NCBI RefSeq assembly: GCF_008831285.2
Contig: NC_045141.1
Span: forward strand, 9,658,106 to 9,722,105
Reading direction: 5' to 3'
From: Nymphaea colorata
Taxonomy: Eukaryota > Streptophyta > Magnoliopsida > Nymphaeales > Nymphaeaceae
DNA: 64,000 nucleotides
Below are positions 1 through 10,816 of this stretch, in pieces. The notes below the pieces were generated by a model that was not told the origin of the DNA, searched no databases, and saw only the letters and a program-made list of their open reading frames with translations. The position numbers and the translations under genes were made by a program. Within the stretch, counting starts at the first letter, position 1. Each line of letters opens with the position of its first letter.

Positions 1-9
1 AACAAGAGT

Positions 10-13
<4 letters not shown>

Positions 14-63
<50 letters not shown>
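14..63. repeat. (TA)n microsatellite
   Basis: An uninterrupted run of alternating T and A opens the window. Such tracts are common in plant intergenic DNA and are slippage-prone, so the exact length may vary between assemblies. Confidence 0.95.
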
Positions 64-66
<3 letters not shown>

Positions 67-350
67 CCACCTACTTCTATATGGGCCTCTGGATATTTAA
101 AAATTGAAGGTGAGAATATATTTACAAATTGTTAGGCTAGTATTCCTTTCATGTCCCTAATGAAGTTTTCATGAGAGAAAAATAAGCAAAGTACGGTTAA
201 AAACCTAAGGATCAGGTTTAGGTTTTATACTTTAAACTATTGGACCAAACTCTAACAATTTCGATCCAAGTCTCCGATCCAGCAAGTCAGCCATTCCTTA
301 GCCAAGTCGTCCATGTTTTGGTGCTGAATCGCTTGGGTCTTGACTCATGG

Positions 351-474
351 CTCAGTGAGAAGGTGATCCCTGAACCACTAGGAAGATTCTCAAGTCAACT
401 CACCGAGTTGGCCTCAGTGAGAAGGTGATCCCTGAACCACTAGGAAGATTCTCAAGTCAACTCACCGAGTTGGC
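351..474. repeat. Perfect 62-bp tandem duplication
   Basis: The block at 351-412 is repeated without a mismatch at 413-474. The short reading frame through it shows no recognisable protein. Perfect identity points to a recent duplication or an assembly artefact. Confidence 0.93.
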
Positions 475-654
475 CAACAAGGTGTCAAAGTTGAGATACT
501 GCATCTTATCCTGGTTGTAGCACTAATATCATTTTTAGCAAAGAGAGAACAAAAAATCTAAAATGCTAAGGACATCAAAAAGAATAAAGATTAATAAGTA
601 GAAGTGATTAAAAGGTACTTTGATGGTGATTGCTATAAAACAAGGGTAGATTAT

Positions 655-960
655 ATCTCACAGTGGCAGAAAACGTGTTTTCTTTAGGGAAAAGACCGTT
701 TTATACTTCAAAAACAGGTCAGCCATATAAAACTGTAAAAAGACCCGTCTTTTTGGAAAAAAACAACAAAACGAAAAAAAGTCCAAAGAAAAAAAGGAAA
801 AGATGTGTTTTTGTTTTTGTTTTTTTTTAATGTCCTGTTATTGCATTTTTAGTTTTGCATATTTTGTGTTTTATTTTTAGGACTTCTTTTTTCATTTTTT
901 AAAATATGCTAAGATTTTCTCAAGAAAAACAACTTTGTTGTTTTTAAAACCCATAAACTA
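655..960 (+). repeat. Dispersed AT-rich repeat, copy A
   Basis: This stretch shares ordered landmarks with 3086-3400: a GCAGAAAACGTGTTTT-like start, then a GTCAGCCAT word, A- and T-rich runs, and an end containing AAGAAAAACAACTTTGT. The two copies lie in direct orientation and have drifted considerably. No coding capacity is seen, so a short non-autonomous transposon family is likely, but I cannot classify it. Confidence 0.5.
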
Positions 961-1831
961 TATTTCTGACTATTTTCAATGATTACATCATTGTGAAAAA
1001 CATCAATTATGAAGACGGAAGAAATCGTGGAAGATGAAAGAACACTATGATTGCCTTGCAACAATTAATCTAACTGAAACATATGCGAAGGAGGCCTTTT
1101 GAAGTCCTTGTTTCTTTTCCTCTTAAGTCTTACAATGTCTCTGCCTGCAAGCCAAGGAAAAGATAAGTGTAATTGCCAACATTTAATAGCAGTCCTGACA
1201 ATCAACTTGAGTGAAGACCACATCCAGAATAATCAATTTCTCATGAGTCGCGTAGATGATTCTGCATAAAAGACAAAAATAAAACTAGGAAAAATCTTAA
1301 GAATGAGAGGATAGCAAATGAAAGTTCCATATTTATGCAAATAGCAGGACCTTTTTTGAACTTTAATTTATCCTGAAAACAAAGATATTAGAAAGAAAAT
1401 CACCTTTTGTGCCCACAGTAACTCTTAATAATATGTAAATGTTTCTCTCGCTATAGGTATCATTCAAACCTTGCTTATGTGCCTGACCTACGTGTTCTTT
1501 TACTTGTTCCTGAATTCTTATCTTTCTACTACTTAGTTCTAGATGTCTAATAGTGCACGACTTCCTACATAGGCTCATCAGTCACCACATGAAATGGGAA
1601 AAGAATACTGACAAATGGTGGCTGGTGTGGCAACTGCCCACACTAGCCTAACAAAATTAGTATAACATATATGTTAATGTTTTGATATATTTGATTATTA
1701 TACATATAATTGCCCCAAACAAATCAAAGGTATTGAATGAATGCCCCCACCAAAAAAAAATTCTGGCTCCGCTCATGTGACAAACTCATATGCAGTGCAG
1801 AAAACAAAGAGATAACTACAAGAAAGAGTAC

Positions 1832-1936
1832 CAGATTTAAATTCAAAGTGGGAATGACCATATGAAGGACACACTGCTCAACATGATGCAAGCATCCTTT
1901 CTTACTATATTGCTCCACAAGATCTTGCATTAACTT
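1832..1936 (-). pseudogene. VPS8-like exon (isolated)
   Basis: On the minus strand a 105-nt open segment (35 codons) is bounded by an AG acceptor just upstream (1937-1938) and a GT donor just downstream. Its translation contains QDLVEQYSKKGCL and VEQCVLHM, which resemble the plant VPS8 (CORVET tethering subunit) segment around the EQCVLHMD motif. VPS8 helps tether endosomal membranes during vacuolar transport. The residue after HM is V where I expect an acidic residue. I found no neighbouring exon that I can confidently join to it, so it may be a gene fragment, a captured exon or one exon of a decayed gene. The VPS8 assignment is from recalled family features and is uncertain. Confidence 0.42.
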
Positions 1937-2182
1937 CTAAGTAGAAAAGAATGTCATAGCAGTTTTTTAGAGGCTAAATTACTGCCAAGTATTCAATAGC
2001 AGCAGTAGCATCTATAGTTCAGGTGGGATACATCCAAGCATCTCCTTCAAAATACATGGTTCCAAAAGCCCACAAAATGTGCATAAATTTATTGTAATTG
2101 GGTAAATTCTTTTATGCTCTATAACATGATCTAACTAAATACCAAAAGCAAAAGCAAAACAAAAGGGGGGAAGAGGGGCTAC

Positions 2183-2248
2183 CTGTTGCTCACCAAGTAT
2201 GTTGATCTCACCATTGATGTGACGACCATTTAACCTTGCAGCTAAAAC
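2183..2248 (-). other. Exon-like segment, product unknown
   Basis: A 66-nt minus-strand open segment is preceded by ...GCAG and followed by GT, so it has both splice consensus dinucleotides. It would encode VLAARLNGRHINGEINILGE and two more residues. I do not recognise the family. It lies upstream of the VPS8-like exon on the same strand, which is compatible with one decayed gene but does not prove it. A further possible exon at 2491-2579 also has AG/GT edges, but its reading frame is ambiguous. Confidence 0.25.
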
Positions 2249-2602
2249 CTGCATAGACAAAAGCCCAACATCTTAGAACATGAAGAGGAAGAAAAACAGA
2301 AATTAGGTCTAGGATGCTCATTTCTTGGAATGATTGTAAGAGGATATCCCTCTTTCCAATGATGGCAGCTTTGAAGAACCTATTTGGGTATTCACCATTT
2401 CTTACAAGAGTGACCAGATAGAAGAGGCCTGCCCATAGCAGGGAACAAACATAAGCTTAAATTCAAAAAAAAAAAAAAAACATGACAGACCTTCGTACTC
2501 TGCTGGGTTGTTGATGCTGGAAGCAGTACCGAGATGCTCATTAGCAAGAAAAACTGTATTACAAACATTAGCTTCAAAGCTTGAGAAGTAGAAATAAAAG
2601 TG

Positions 2603-2622
2603 CACACACACACACACATACA
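2603..2622. repeat. (CA)n microsatellite
   Basis: A short run of CA dinucleotides grades into a TATA-rich stretch. It has no coding relevance. Confidence 0.85.
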
Positions 2623-3085
2623 CTCACATACATATATATTTACATTATTGATATGTCATACCATGAGTGACCTCTTCTAACTGTATTAACATCAACTTGT
2701 CCTACACGTACATCCATGTGTGATAATTCATGAACCATCAATCTTAGAATCAGGATAGATAATAGAGCATGAATCTTCTCGTTGGTCTCAGATTCTAAGT
2801 AATGCACTTATTAGAAACATATCTGTAATCTTTGCACAAATATTGTAATATTAAAAGTACTTGGCATAATTTCCATTGCATGGAAACCCGCATAATCATT
2901 GTATAACTTTTAGCTCCAAAATGAAGCTTATAAATGTTGTTTTTTAGAAAAATTCCAGCAAGGATGGCCAAAGTGAAAGCTTAAACTCAGGTAGATCACA
3001 GGACATCTCTCTGAAAGAGATAAGACGAAAAGCAGGAAGAAGCTAAGTAGCAGCAGCATTAAGTGGCCCACAAGAAGCATATAGA

Positions 3086-3400
3086 ACCACTGTCACAGAA
3101 AACACGTTTTATTAAAAAAAATGCGAGAGGAATTTTAAAAATGAGTCAGCCATTAAAAAAAGGAAATAAAAAATGCACTTTTTTAAAAAAAAATGTCAAA
3201 ATGAGAAAACATGATTTATTCATATTTTATTTCCTTGTTTTGCATTTTCTCATGTTTTTTGTGGTTCTTTGCATTTTTATTTTCACATTTTTCAAATTTT
3301 ATTTTGACTGTTTTAAAAAATTTGCCATATTTTTTCCAAGAAAAACAACTTTGTCATACTATACCCAAGAAAAAACTCACCGTTTATACCTGAAAATGAT
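3086..3400 (+). repeat. Dispersed AT-rich repeat, copy B
   Basis: This is the second copy of the repeat at 655-960, in the same orientation, with the same order of landmarks (ACAGAAAACACGTTTT, GTCAGCCAT, poly-A/T runs, AAGAAAAACAACTTTGT). The 121-codon open frame across it is low-complexity Lys/Phe translation and is not a gene. Confidence 0.5.
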
Positions 3401-3983
3401 ACTTGTGACCATATATAGGATACAATAAAACAAGAGGCATCAAAAGCACAACACTGTGCAATTGTGATAATATCAACTAGCAGGCCAGCTGGAATGCCCA
3501 AAGATTGGAAAAACATGAAGAGAACATAGGGCAACTAATAATTATCTCACAAAATGTATCAAAATGTGAACTCATGTCAGTGATGTAAAGATGGACTAAA
3601 ATGTTGATGTCTAGGCCTCAGCTCGAGCAAGCAGTGATAGGGAGTAGGAGTGCAAGGTTGATCTATTTGCTACTCTCGGAGAGAGATCCAACAAGCAGTA
3701 AGGCAGAGAGGTAGATGTGTAATGGCTGAGGCAGACAAAACAAAGGCATGTAGAGATCTGAAACAAAAGAAATGGACCATCTAAACTTATTATAATTATC
3801 CGAAAGTAATGCAGAATGCATTAGTATAAGAACATATAAAAATAACCCTCGAACCCTGAGATGCAGCCATGCTACGTTGCTACTTTTGTGACTTTTGATA
3901 TGAAAACTGAAAACTGAACAGGCATCATCCTCAGAAGCGGAGCCTAGGGCTCCTCTTTCCCTCTCAATCTGAACCGGCTTATA

Positions 3984-4474
3984 CTTCCGTTGGGAAATGA
4001 AGATCCCTTTCTGTGAGCGAGCTACTTCAATCCCCAGGAAGTACTTCAAAGGTCCAAGATCTTTGATATCAAAGACTTTGCCGTTGTACTTTTAAAGTTC
4101 TCTGATAGACTCTCATCAGTAAGGACAATGTCATCCATACTTTCCTTCCGCTTCTTGACAAAGACCGAATGATCAGTATTCCTCCTGTTGAAACCAATAT
4201 CTCACATAGCAGCACTGAACCTCTCAAACCACACTCAGGGTTCTTGCTTGAGTCCAAGAATGGCTGTCTTCATTTGCACACTTTCCCTTCCTCCCCCAGG
4301 CCTAAAAAACCAGGTGGTGGTTAAATGAAATAGAAACTTCCACCTTCCATGCAAAAGGGCATTCTTCACATCTAACTGGTGAAAATCCCAATACGCTAAT
4401 AAGCAGCGATAGATATGTCTTATCGAATGCCTCTTTGCAACCGGAGCGAAAGTGTCCATACCTCCCATAAGCAT
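3984..4474 (-). pseudogene. Copia reverse transcriptase fragment
   Basis: Frames on the minus strand contain TFAPVAKRHSIR and QLDVKNALLHG (4474 to about 4340), a damaged YVDD region now read as SMDDIVLTD near 4130, and KYFLGIEVARSQKGIFISQR at 4049-3984. These are the ordered motifs of copia RT. The polymerase would copy retrotransposon RNA into DNA in the particle. The frames are broken in several places, so it is inactive. Confidence 0.82.
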
Positions 4475-5389
4475 CAGTCTGAGTCAAAAAGGTCAAGATC
4501 ACTACCAGTCGTGCTTTATACCTCTAAATCAACCCTTCTGCCTTGAACTTCAGGGACAACAGCCAACCGGACGCTTTCCTCTTGGCAACGGGACAAGCTT
4601 CGATCTTTTTCTTCTTAAGGGCTTCCATCTCTTCTTCCATGGCCTTTCTTCAGGATGAGACAGCGCTTCAACAAGGCGGTTCTCCATGGGATGAAATGGC
4701 TGAGATAAAGGCCCTATCAGAGGATAAAAATGCTTGATAGGAAACGAAATGTAGGATCCCTCTGAGTGCAACAGAGTCTAAGTTTGAAGGAGGCAAAGGA
4801 GAAGTACCTGAGTCCGAGGAGGAAGATTGGTGAGCAGTCGTTGATTCTTTGGATTGCATCTTCTTCCCTTTTCTCACGTCAGTTTGGATTGAAGTTGGCC
4901 GTGTCATTCCAGGCTGATTCACACTCGGTTCGTTCCCATCGGAGCGCTCGTGGAAAACTTGAGAGGTATGGGAAGAAGGAGGAATAGGAACATCATCACT
5001 GGGAAGAGGGTCAGGAGCTGACTCACCTCCTCATTTGCCTCCTTCAAACACAAAACCAGAGGTCACTTTCTTCTTCCACCAACAAATAGGGTACACTTTC
5101 AACGTGACATCTTTAGAGACATTGGGGTGGGGGGGTTTTCACATTCAGAAAGCCCGGTGGCAGCCAAGAAACACGCATTTCACAGAAGTATGATCAATTC
5201 TCCCTTTTGACATCCAACACAGGAACCTTACACACACAACCAAAGACTAACGGTACAAGAGAGTCAGGAGGAGAATCAGGTTTGAGAATGTGATAGGGTC
5301 CACCAAGAACACGAGTAGGCATACGATAAACAAAAGCTGTACAAAGAGCATCAGACCCATCTTTCTTTGGTACCTGAACTTCATATAGG

Positions 5390-5640
5390 TGATAAGGGCC
5401 CTGGTGACTTCCAAGAGATGACGATTATTCCTTTCTCTCAGCAACTCCGTTCTGTTGGGGGGTCTAGGGACAAGACGTTTGTGACTCAATTCCGTTTTTC
5501 TGCTAATACAACGGAAGATCCCTAGAAAACACTCCCCCCATTGTCAGACCTCAATACCTTTATGTTGGCATCAAACTGGGTCTGAATCATTCTATGATCA
5601 AAGAAAGAACAAAAAACTGATTCTGTCTTTTGATCTGATC
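5390..5640 (-). pseudogene. Copia integrase fragment
   Basis: Minus-strand translation across frames gives a QTQFDANIKVLRSDNG segment followed by NRTELLRERNNRHLLEVTRAL, matching the second and third parts of a copia integrase core (the Asp of the RSDNG motif, then the Glu-containing helix, where Glu is retained in TELLRE). Frameshifts interrupt it and the first catalytic Asp region is not visible. Confidence 0.72.
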
Positions 5641-5739
5641 GCGGACAGAATCCCACTGGTCTAGTTCATTTATGAGCATTTTGATCCATCTTTCTGTTTT
5701 CCTATGGTATGCCGATGGAATACCGAAGCAACCCTTATC

Positions 5740-5841
5740 TTTCTTCATGACCATTAAGGAGCCGTATGAAGCGGAGGTCCCATGTACGGTTCTGGAAGAG
5801 AGATGGGAACAGTGATGTTATCATCGACTATGATTATCTAA
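5740..5841 (+). other. ndhA: Plastid ndhA group II intron, 3' end (domain V)
   Basis: The segment 5759-5793 begins GAGCCGTATG and ends GTACGGTTCT, the two arms of a group II intron domain V hairpin. It is followed by a short domain VI-like stretch and then plastid ndhA exon 2. Domain V is the catalytic core of the ribozyme. Only this 3' end of the intron is present, joined upstream to unrelated copia sequence. Confidence 0.8.
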
Positions 5842-6043
5842 CAGTTAAAGTACGGTTTAACTAGTTGAGGCGCAGTCAACCTATAAGGGTCAATGGGGTG
5901 GAATCTTTGGCGTCAACCTATAGGGTTTCTAGTTTTTCTCATTTTTTCACTAGCAGAATGTGAGAGATTGCCCTTTGATTTACCGGAAGCCGAGGAGGAA
6001 TTAGTAGCAGGTTCTCAAACTCCATATTCAGGTATCTCAAATG
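5842..6043 (+). pseudogene. ndhA: Plastid ndhA exon 2 fragment
   Basis: The translation contains STV, VEAQS, then (after a frame change) [20 protein letters not shown] and YSGI, diagnostic of subunit A of the plastid NADH dehydrogenase-like complex of the thylakoid membrane. An in-frame stop sits three codons into the match and a frameshift follows, and the match ends after about 200 nt. It lies directly behind the matching group II intron end, so this is genomic plastid DNA, either moved first to the mitochondrion or moved directly to the nucleus. Confidence 0.85.
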
Positions 6044-6129
6044 GTTCCTCAATCTCATAAGTCGACAAGGTCCTCTCGTGTTTATGCCAAGAGCTTCATC
6101 CTATAGGCTTCTTCATTAATCGTCAAAGT

Positions 6130-6640
6130 TCTGACTAGGACTATTGATACACAAGCGTCATATAAGAATAGATCAGAAGAAATTCGCCCCCCCCCCTAGT
6201 TCTTTCATCCCTTCTCCCAGAAAGAAACTTGCAACACCAACCCCAACCATCAATTACTCGTCGATCAAAAGAATGAGCTAGTTGAGCTAATCCTCGTATA
6301 CCCCTAATTCAGACTTTTGCGTCAGAAACGTCTATGTAGCCGTGATTGTATGACCAGTTGTATATGACATTTCTGATTTCTTTGTTCTCATTTGAGGATC
6401 TATGGAATTTCTTAAGTACAAATTTTTGCGGTCTGAATAGACAGACCCGTAGTGAACGGATGCTATCAAGATTCCGAAAGAGGCTATACTGACGGAAGAA
6501 AATGCATTCGTCACTTCTTTCTACCAATCTTCCGTGGAATGATGATGGAAAAGTGGCATCGATGGGGTTCACCATTGAGATAATACCATTACTTCTTGCC
6601 TGTCCTATGCATCCAACGAAAAAAGTCAATATGGCCAATC
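6130..6640 (-). pseudogene. ndhF: Plastid ndhF fragment
   Basis: On the minus strand, frames give FLTNAFSSVSIASFGILIAS, YNWSYNHGYIDV, IRGLAQLAHSFDRRVIDG and a GGG-run followed by ISSDLFLY. These are C-terminal pieces of ndhF, a proton-pumping subunit of the plastid NDH complex. Frameshifts and stops interrupt it, and a C10 run near 6190 marks one damaged spot. Its orientation is opposite to the adjoining ndhA piece, and the two genes are not neighbours in ordinary plastid genomes. Confidence 0.78.
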
Positions 6641-8085
6641 AAAGCCTGGGAGGACCAACCAACCAAGTTGCTGATGAGCGATGCCGAAAAGCAGAATGGG
6701 CCACGCTCAAGTTAGAAGGAAGTGCGGCCATAAGCCAACTCGAAGGGGCCATCCCCGACCGTCTTAGGGAAGGACTGGAGAAGGACCCTATGGCAAAGGC
6801 CCCCGTCCAGTTAGCCCAAGAGGCGAAGAGCAGAAGTGGCTAAGGGAACCAAAGGCAATAGGCTGAAATGGGACAACCTCAAAAGGGAGCTTCTAAGGGA
6901 GTGCTATGACACGCGATGGGTAGGGCACCCAGGACAATGAAGGGCTATGGCCGTCCTTGAAGTCGGGTACTACTGGCCTCGAATGGTCGAGGATGTAGAA
7001 GATTGCGTGCGGACTTGCCTTGTGTGCCAACAAGACAAGGTGGAACACCAGAAGCAAGGAGGTGGAGCCACTACCTGTCCCTGAAAGGCCATGGGCGAGC
7101 ATATCTATGGACGGAAGATCGGCCTGACCCAAGGTCTCCTACCTTGGGTCCATCATGGTGGTAGTAGATCGGTTCTCTAATCTAAGTATGCCACCTTCAT
7201 GGTGGCACCCACCGACTGCACTACCGAACAAGCGGCCAAACTCTTCGTGAAGGGTGTGGTGAAGTACTGGGGGATCCCACAAAGTCTCGTAAGTGAAAGA
7301 GATCCCTGGTTCAAAGGGCGATTCTGGACAAGCTACTACAGTCGGAACTACACTTCTCCACTAGCTTCCACCTGGCCAGATGGAGCGCGCCAATGCCCTC
7401 CTTGAGGAAGACCTCAGGCACTTTGTCAACGCCAACAAAAGGGATTGGGTGCATCTCTTGAATGTGACCCTGCTAAAACCTCCAAAAGAGCGAGGCATCG
7501 GCCCCTTCGAGCTTGCAACTGGGCAACAACCCCTAACACCACACACCTACGTAGCAGGCTATAAAGGGCGCTGCATACCAGTTCGCTAATAATTGGCCAT
7601 AGACCACTGACTTTGCCAAGGCATGTCTGGAGAGGGCCGCCAAGAGAATGAAGAAGTGGGCGGATACTCAACGGCGACGGAGTCATGATGAAGGAACCAC
7701 CAATTCAAGGTGTTCCGTCAAATACATCAAGGGCTCATCCGCAAGTATGAGGGGCCATTCCCCATCATAAAGAAAGTAGGACGCCTACAAACTTCCGCTT
7801 CCTCCCAAGCAAAAGATCCACCCTGTCTTCCAAGCCACATACCATCAAGACATGGAAGACCCTCAATGAGGCGTTCCCAAGAGGCCACCGGCAACGATGA
7901 CGACTTCCTTCCACAAAGAAGTGGAATATGTGATGGCGGAACGCAAAGTTCATCGACGTGGTGTCCCAGCTTACACGGAAGACTTGGTAAAGTGGACGGG
8001 ACTACCCGAGAGTGAAGCAAGTTGGGAACGAAGCGACGACTTGTGGCAGTTCGTGGTCAACGAGAAAAGGATGAAGGCGTGACGA
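6640..8085 (+). mobile_element. Ty3/gypsy chromovirus pol fragment (integrase + chromodomain)
   Basis: Frames in order show a connection region, an H2C2 zinc-finger segment (VGHPGQ, GYYWPRMVEDVEDCVRTC, VCQQDK, about 6915-7035), integrase core pieces (KYWGIPQSLVSERDPWFKGR at 7262-7321), the MERANALLEEDLRHFVNANK segment at 7380-7439, and a C-terminal chromodomain (VPAYTEDLVKWTGLP, SWERSDDLWQF, 7957-8055). Several frameshifts and stops are present. RT and gag are absent. The same family is found at 31.1-43.3 kb. Chromodomains steer integration towards heterochromatin. Confidence 0.85.
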
Positions 8086-8600
8086 GGACGTCCACACAAT
8101 AGGTGGGGGCGTCACGAAGATTGTCAAAGACCCTCACTGTGCTGCTGTCCCAAAGGAAGGAGGCTTTTCCATAAGAAGACTCACAAACCGCTTGAAAGAA
8201 GATCAAAGAAGGTTCTAGAAACCTCTCCAAGGTGCTGGACTCGGGAAGAAGATGAAATTAGAGTGCACCCACCTTGTACATTCTTGTAAATATCAATAGA
8301 CTGATAGATAATGTTTGAGGATCTAGAAGAGTCTTTGGACCGTTGGATGCGCACCATGTGGCGCGATCCTGACCATTCATGTAAGGCCCTGAGGCCTAAC
8401 TCAGGAGGGGAGAAGTTTTGGCATAACCTCAAGAGCAAACAACTCTTGTAAGCATTCTTGTACCAAACTCCTTCTTTCAATACAAAGAGCTTTTCCCCTT
8501 TTCACTCTCTCTCGCCCTAAGTGCTTTGTGGAGTCTCAGTGTCCTAGCATAGGCAACGAGAGTTAGGCTGACTCGAGCAAGTGTGGAGGCTTTGCACGAG
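8086..8600 (+). mobile_element. Probable 3' LTR remnant of the chromovirus
   Basis: A purine-rich tract (AGGTGGGGGCG near 8101) just after the chromodomain resembles a polypurine tract, and what follows is non-coding with an AATACAAAG word near 8480. Position and composition fit a 3' LTR, but the second LTR copy is absent, so the limits are guesses. Confidence 0.5.
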
Positions 8601-10780
8601 TGCCGCACGGGTGTTTAGACAAGGATAACCCCATGACAAGTAGCTGGATTCGGAAAGGGTGAAAGGGATTCTCCGACTATCCGAACTTTCTGTCTCTTTC
8701 TGTTCCCACGGAGATGCGACCATCACGACTCGACGACGGAACCATATGTCTTTATGTATGGGGAAGCCAGGCATACTCATCCAGCGGGATGAGAGGGAAA
8801 AAGCACTCGCAAAGCTTCGCTTAAGGGCTTTTTTAGTCAATCATGCATGCGTTGGCTTTGAAAGCTTTTTGAAAGCACTCAACATCACGAGCAAAGCCCC
8901 CAGCGTCACGAGCCATTTTCAAAGTCAAGGTCAGCGTACATGACTTTGCTTTGCATTTCATCAAAGTAATGCCATTCAATTCAAAGTTGCGAGTACTTTG
9001 TGCAATATTGAAAGCCAAAGCGAAGCGAGTGTGCTTCAGATTTGTTGTATGGTCAGCATACAATTTGTTGTATGGAAAATGGCATACAATTGCCATTGGG
9101 AGCACTAATGGCATTGTTTTGGTATGGTGAGTACTCATCTTGGTATAGTGAGTACTAATGGCATTTGTTTGTACAGTATGATGAGTACTGATGACATACA
9201 AATGAGTCTTGACCAACTGACCTATTTGGTATGGTGAGTACTAATGACATACAAATGAGTCTTGACCATTCTTGACCGACTGACCTTTCAAAACAGTCCT
9301 CACCTTTCAAGAAATGAGTCCTGACCGGAAGGTCACTGATTCAGGTCAGACAAATCCTGACAAGTGCTGACCATATCACAAATTGCAATGAGATGCCATT
9401 ATCCATCAACCAATGCCATTAGTGTTTCATTGAAGATCAATGACAATTCCAATGACCATCCATTCCCTTCTTTCAGAAAGCACTCGCAACTTCAAATTGC
9501 TGAAGCTGATGAAGGTCACGTCAGAGCAAAGCCCTCTTGTTCAGAGGGCTTTGCTTGTGACGTGACGTGATTGCACAAAGCACTCGCTTTTCAGTGCTCA
9601 TGATGTGACGACTCAAGGGAAGCCAAAGCAAAGCATTCAAAGCTTTTGGTTGTTTCAGGACATCAAGGTTTGATGGTTGATGGAAAGGATCAATTGTCAT
9701 TGTATGCCATTATCCATCAAAAAAAGGAGATGCCATTATCCATCAACCAATGCCATTAGTGTTGACCCTGACCAATTGATGGAAAGGATCAATTGTCATT
9801 GTATGCCATTATCCATCAAAAAAAGGAGATGTCGTTAGTGCTGACCATATCACAAATTGAATTGTATGCCGCTGACCCTGACAAAAGAGTGAATCTCATT
9901 TTGTTGAAATTCATGCCATTCAAAGTTGTCCCTAACGCAATGAAAAGTGAGTGTCGGTCAAGAAACTGCCTTCAAGTAGTGGCTCCGGATGACCTTGCTT
10001 TTTTGGTAAGGTGCAGCACCTTTCTCGCTCAAAGGATCTATGAAAAGGACATTCCACTACGAATTCCTACCCCATTAATATGAAGAAAGTACAGATAAGG
10101 GTTCTAGTAGTTCCAAGTCAAACTTTGAAAGCATACGCATTTGGCTTGACAGCCAATCCTTTGGCTCTGGACTTTCTGCTTTGATAGATCTTTCCTCTCA
10201 ATCAAAAGAGGTGTTACCTAACCCACTATGTCCTTTGTTTCATACCCATTTCCAGGAGAGGGAACCTTGAATTTCAAACCCTTTCTTCTGCCCTCGCCAC
10301 TTCTTTCACTGACCCTATCCACCTCCTTTGCGGAATACCAGATCAAGAGATGAATTAGCGGATCACTGGGCTAAGTCGAAGCATGCCTGAACCTTTTTAG
10401 TAGTGGTAGTGAGCCGTACCGTTCCTAGCAAGGGCTTCAAGATCACAGTAATGCCTGCCAAAACTTTCCTTGGGTACGAATGTCATGTTCAAAGCTGGTT
10501 TCTCTAGACACCATGGAAAAGATCACTGACGAGCTCAATCTCTCAGTGTGCAATTTTCAGTTTCATCCTCTTGATGAGCCTGAGATCATATGAGTCAACA
10601 ATTCTCATTTCTGAGTGATCTCAAGGAACTACTATCTGAGCCAGCGGATTCTCATTCTGCTGTGCCAGTGCGCAAAGCAAGCACGCTGAGACTGCGATGT
10701 GCAATCTTTGGTCTGCCTATCATTGTCCATTAAGGGCTGACTCCGCTAGGCAAGAGGACCACTACTGGGATTGATTATTC
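8600..10780. other. Unassigned repeat-rich organellar-type segment
   Basis: No gene was recognised. Short words recur (AAAGCACTCGC, GTGAGTACTAATGGCAT, GCCATTATCCATCAA, CAAATGAGTCTTGACC), especially from 8800 to 9860. Open frames at 8659, 9364 and 9793 show no recognisable domains. The position between the chromovirus remnant and plasmid/mitochondrial sequence suggests mitochondrial intergenic DNA, but this is not proven. Confidence 0.5.
9677..9831. repeat. 56-bp direct repeats, 99-bp spacing
   Basis: The block at 9677-9732, containing GATGGAAAGGATCAATTGTC, recurs at 9776-9831 without an obvious mismatch. The intervening bases contain another GCCATTATCCATCAA word, so the area looks built by repeated local duplication. 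Confidence 0.85.
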
Positions 10781-10816
10781 AACTACTAACTGATGACCAA
10801 GGGACTACTCTGCTTC

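Larger units (their letters stand above)
3940..5690 (-). mobile_element. Degenerate Ty1/copia pol remnant
   Basis: Read on the minus strand the order is integrase (5640-5390), a Ser/Pro-rich spacer, then reverse transcriptase (4474-3984), which is the copia order. Many stops and frameshifts separate the recognisable pieces and no LTRs were found. It may be an old nuclear insertion. It could also be a copia fragment already resident in the mitochondrial DNA that makes up the following block, since plant mitochondrial genomes are known to carry such pieces. Confidence 0.8.

Noticed and set aside
3063-3428. 121-codon Lys/Phe-rich frame
   Set aside because: Low-complexity translation of poly-A/T runs in a dispersed repeat.
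8600-10080. CRISPR-like array in the repeat field
   Set aside because: Repeats are irregular in length and spacing, without constant spacers; and this is a eukaryotic context.
9793-10083. 96-codon frame in the repeat field
   Set aside because: It begins in the short repeats and has no recognisable motif.
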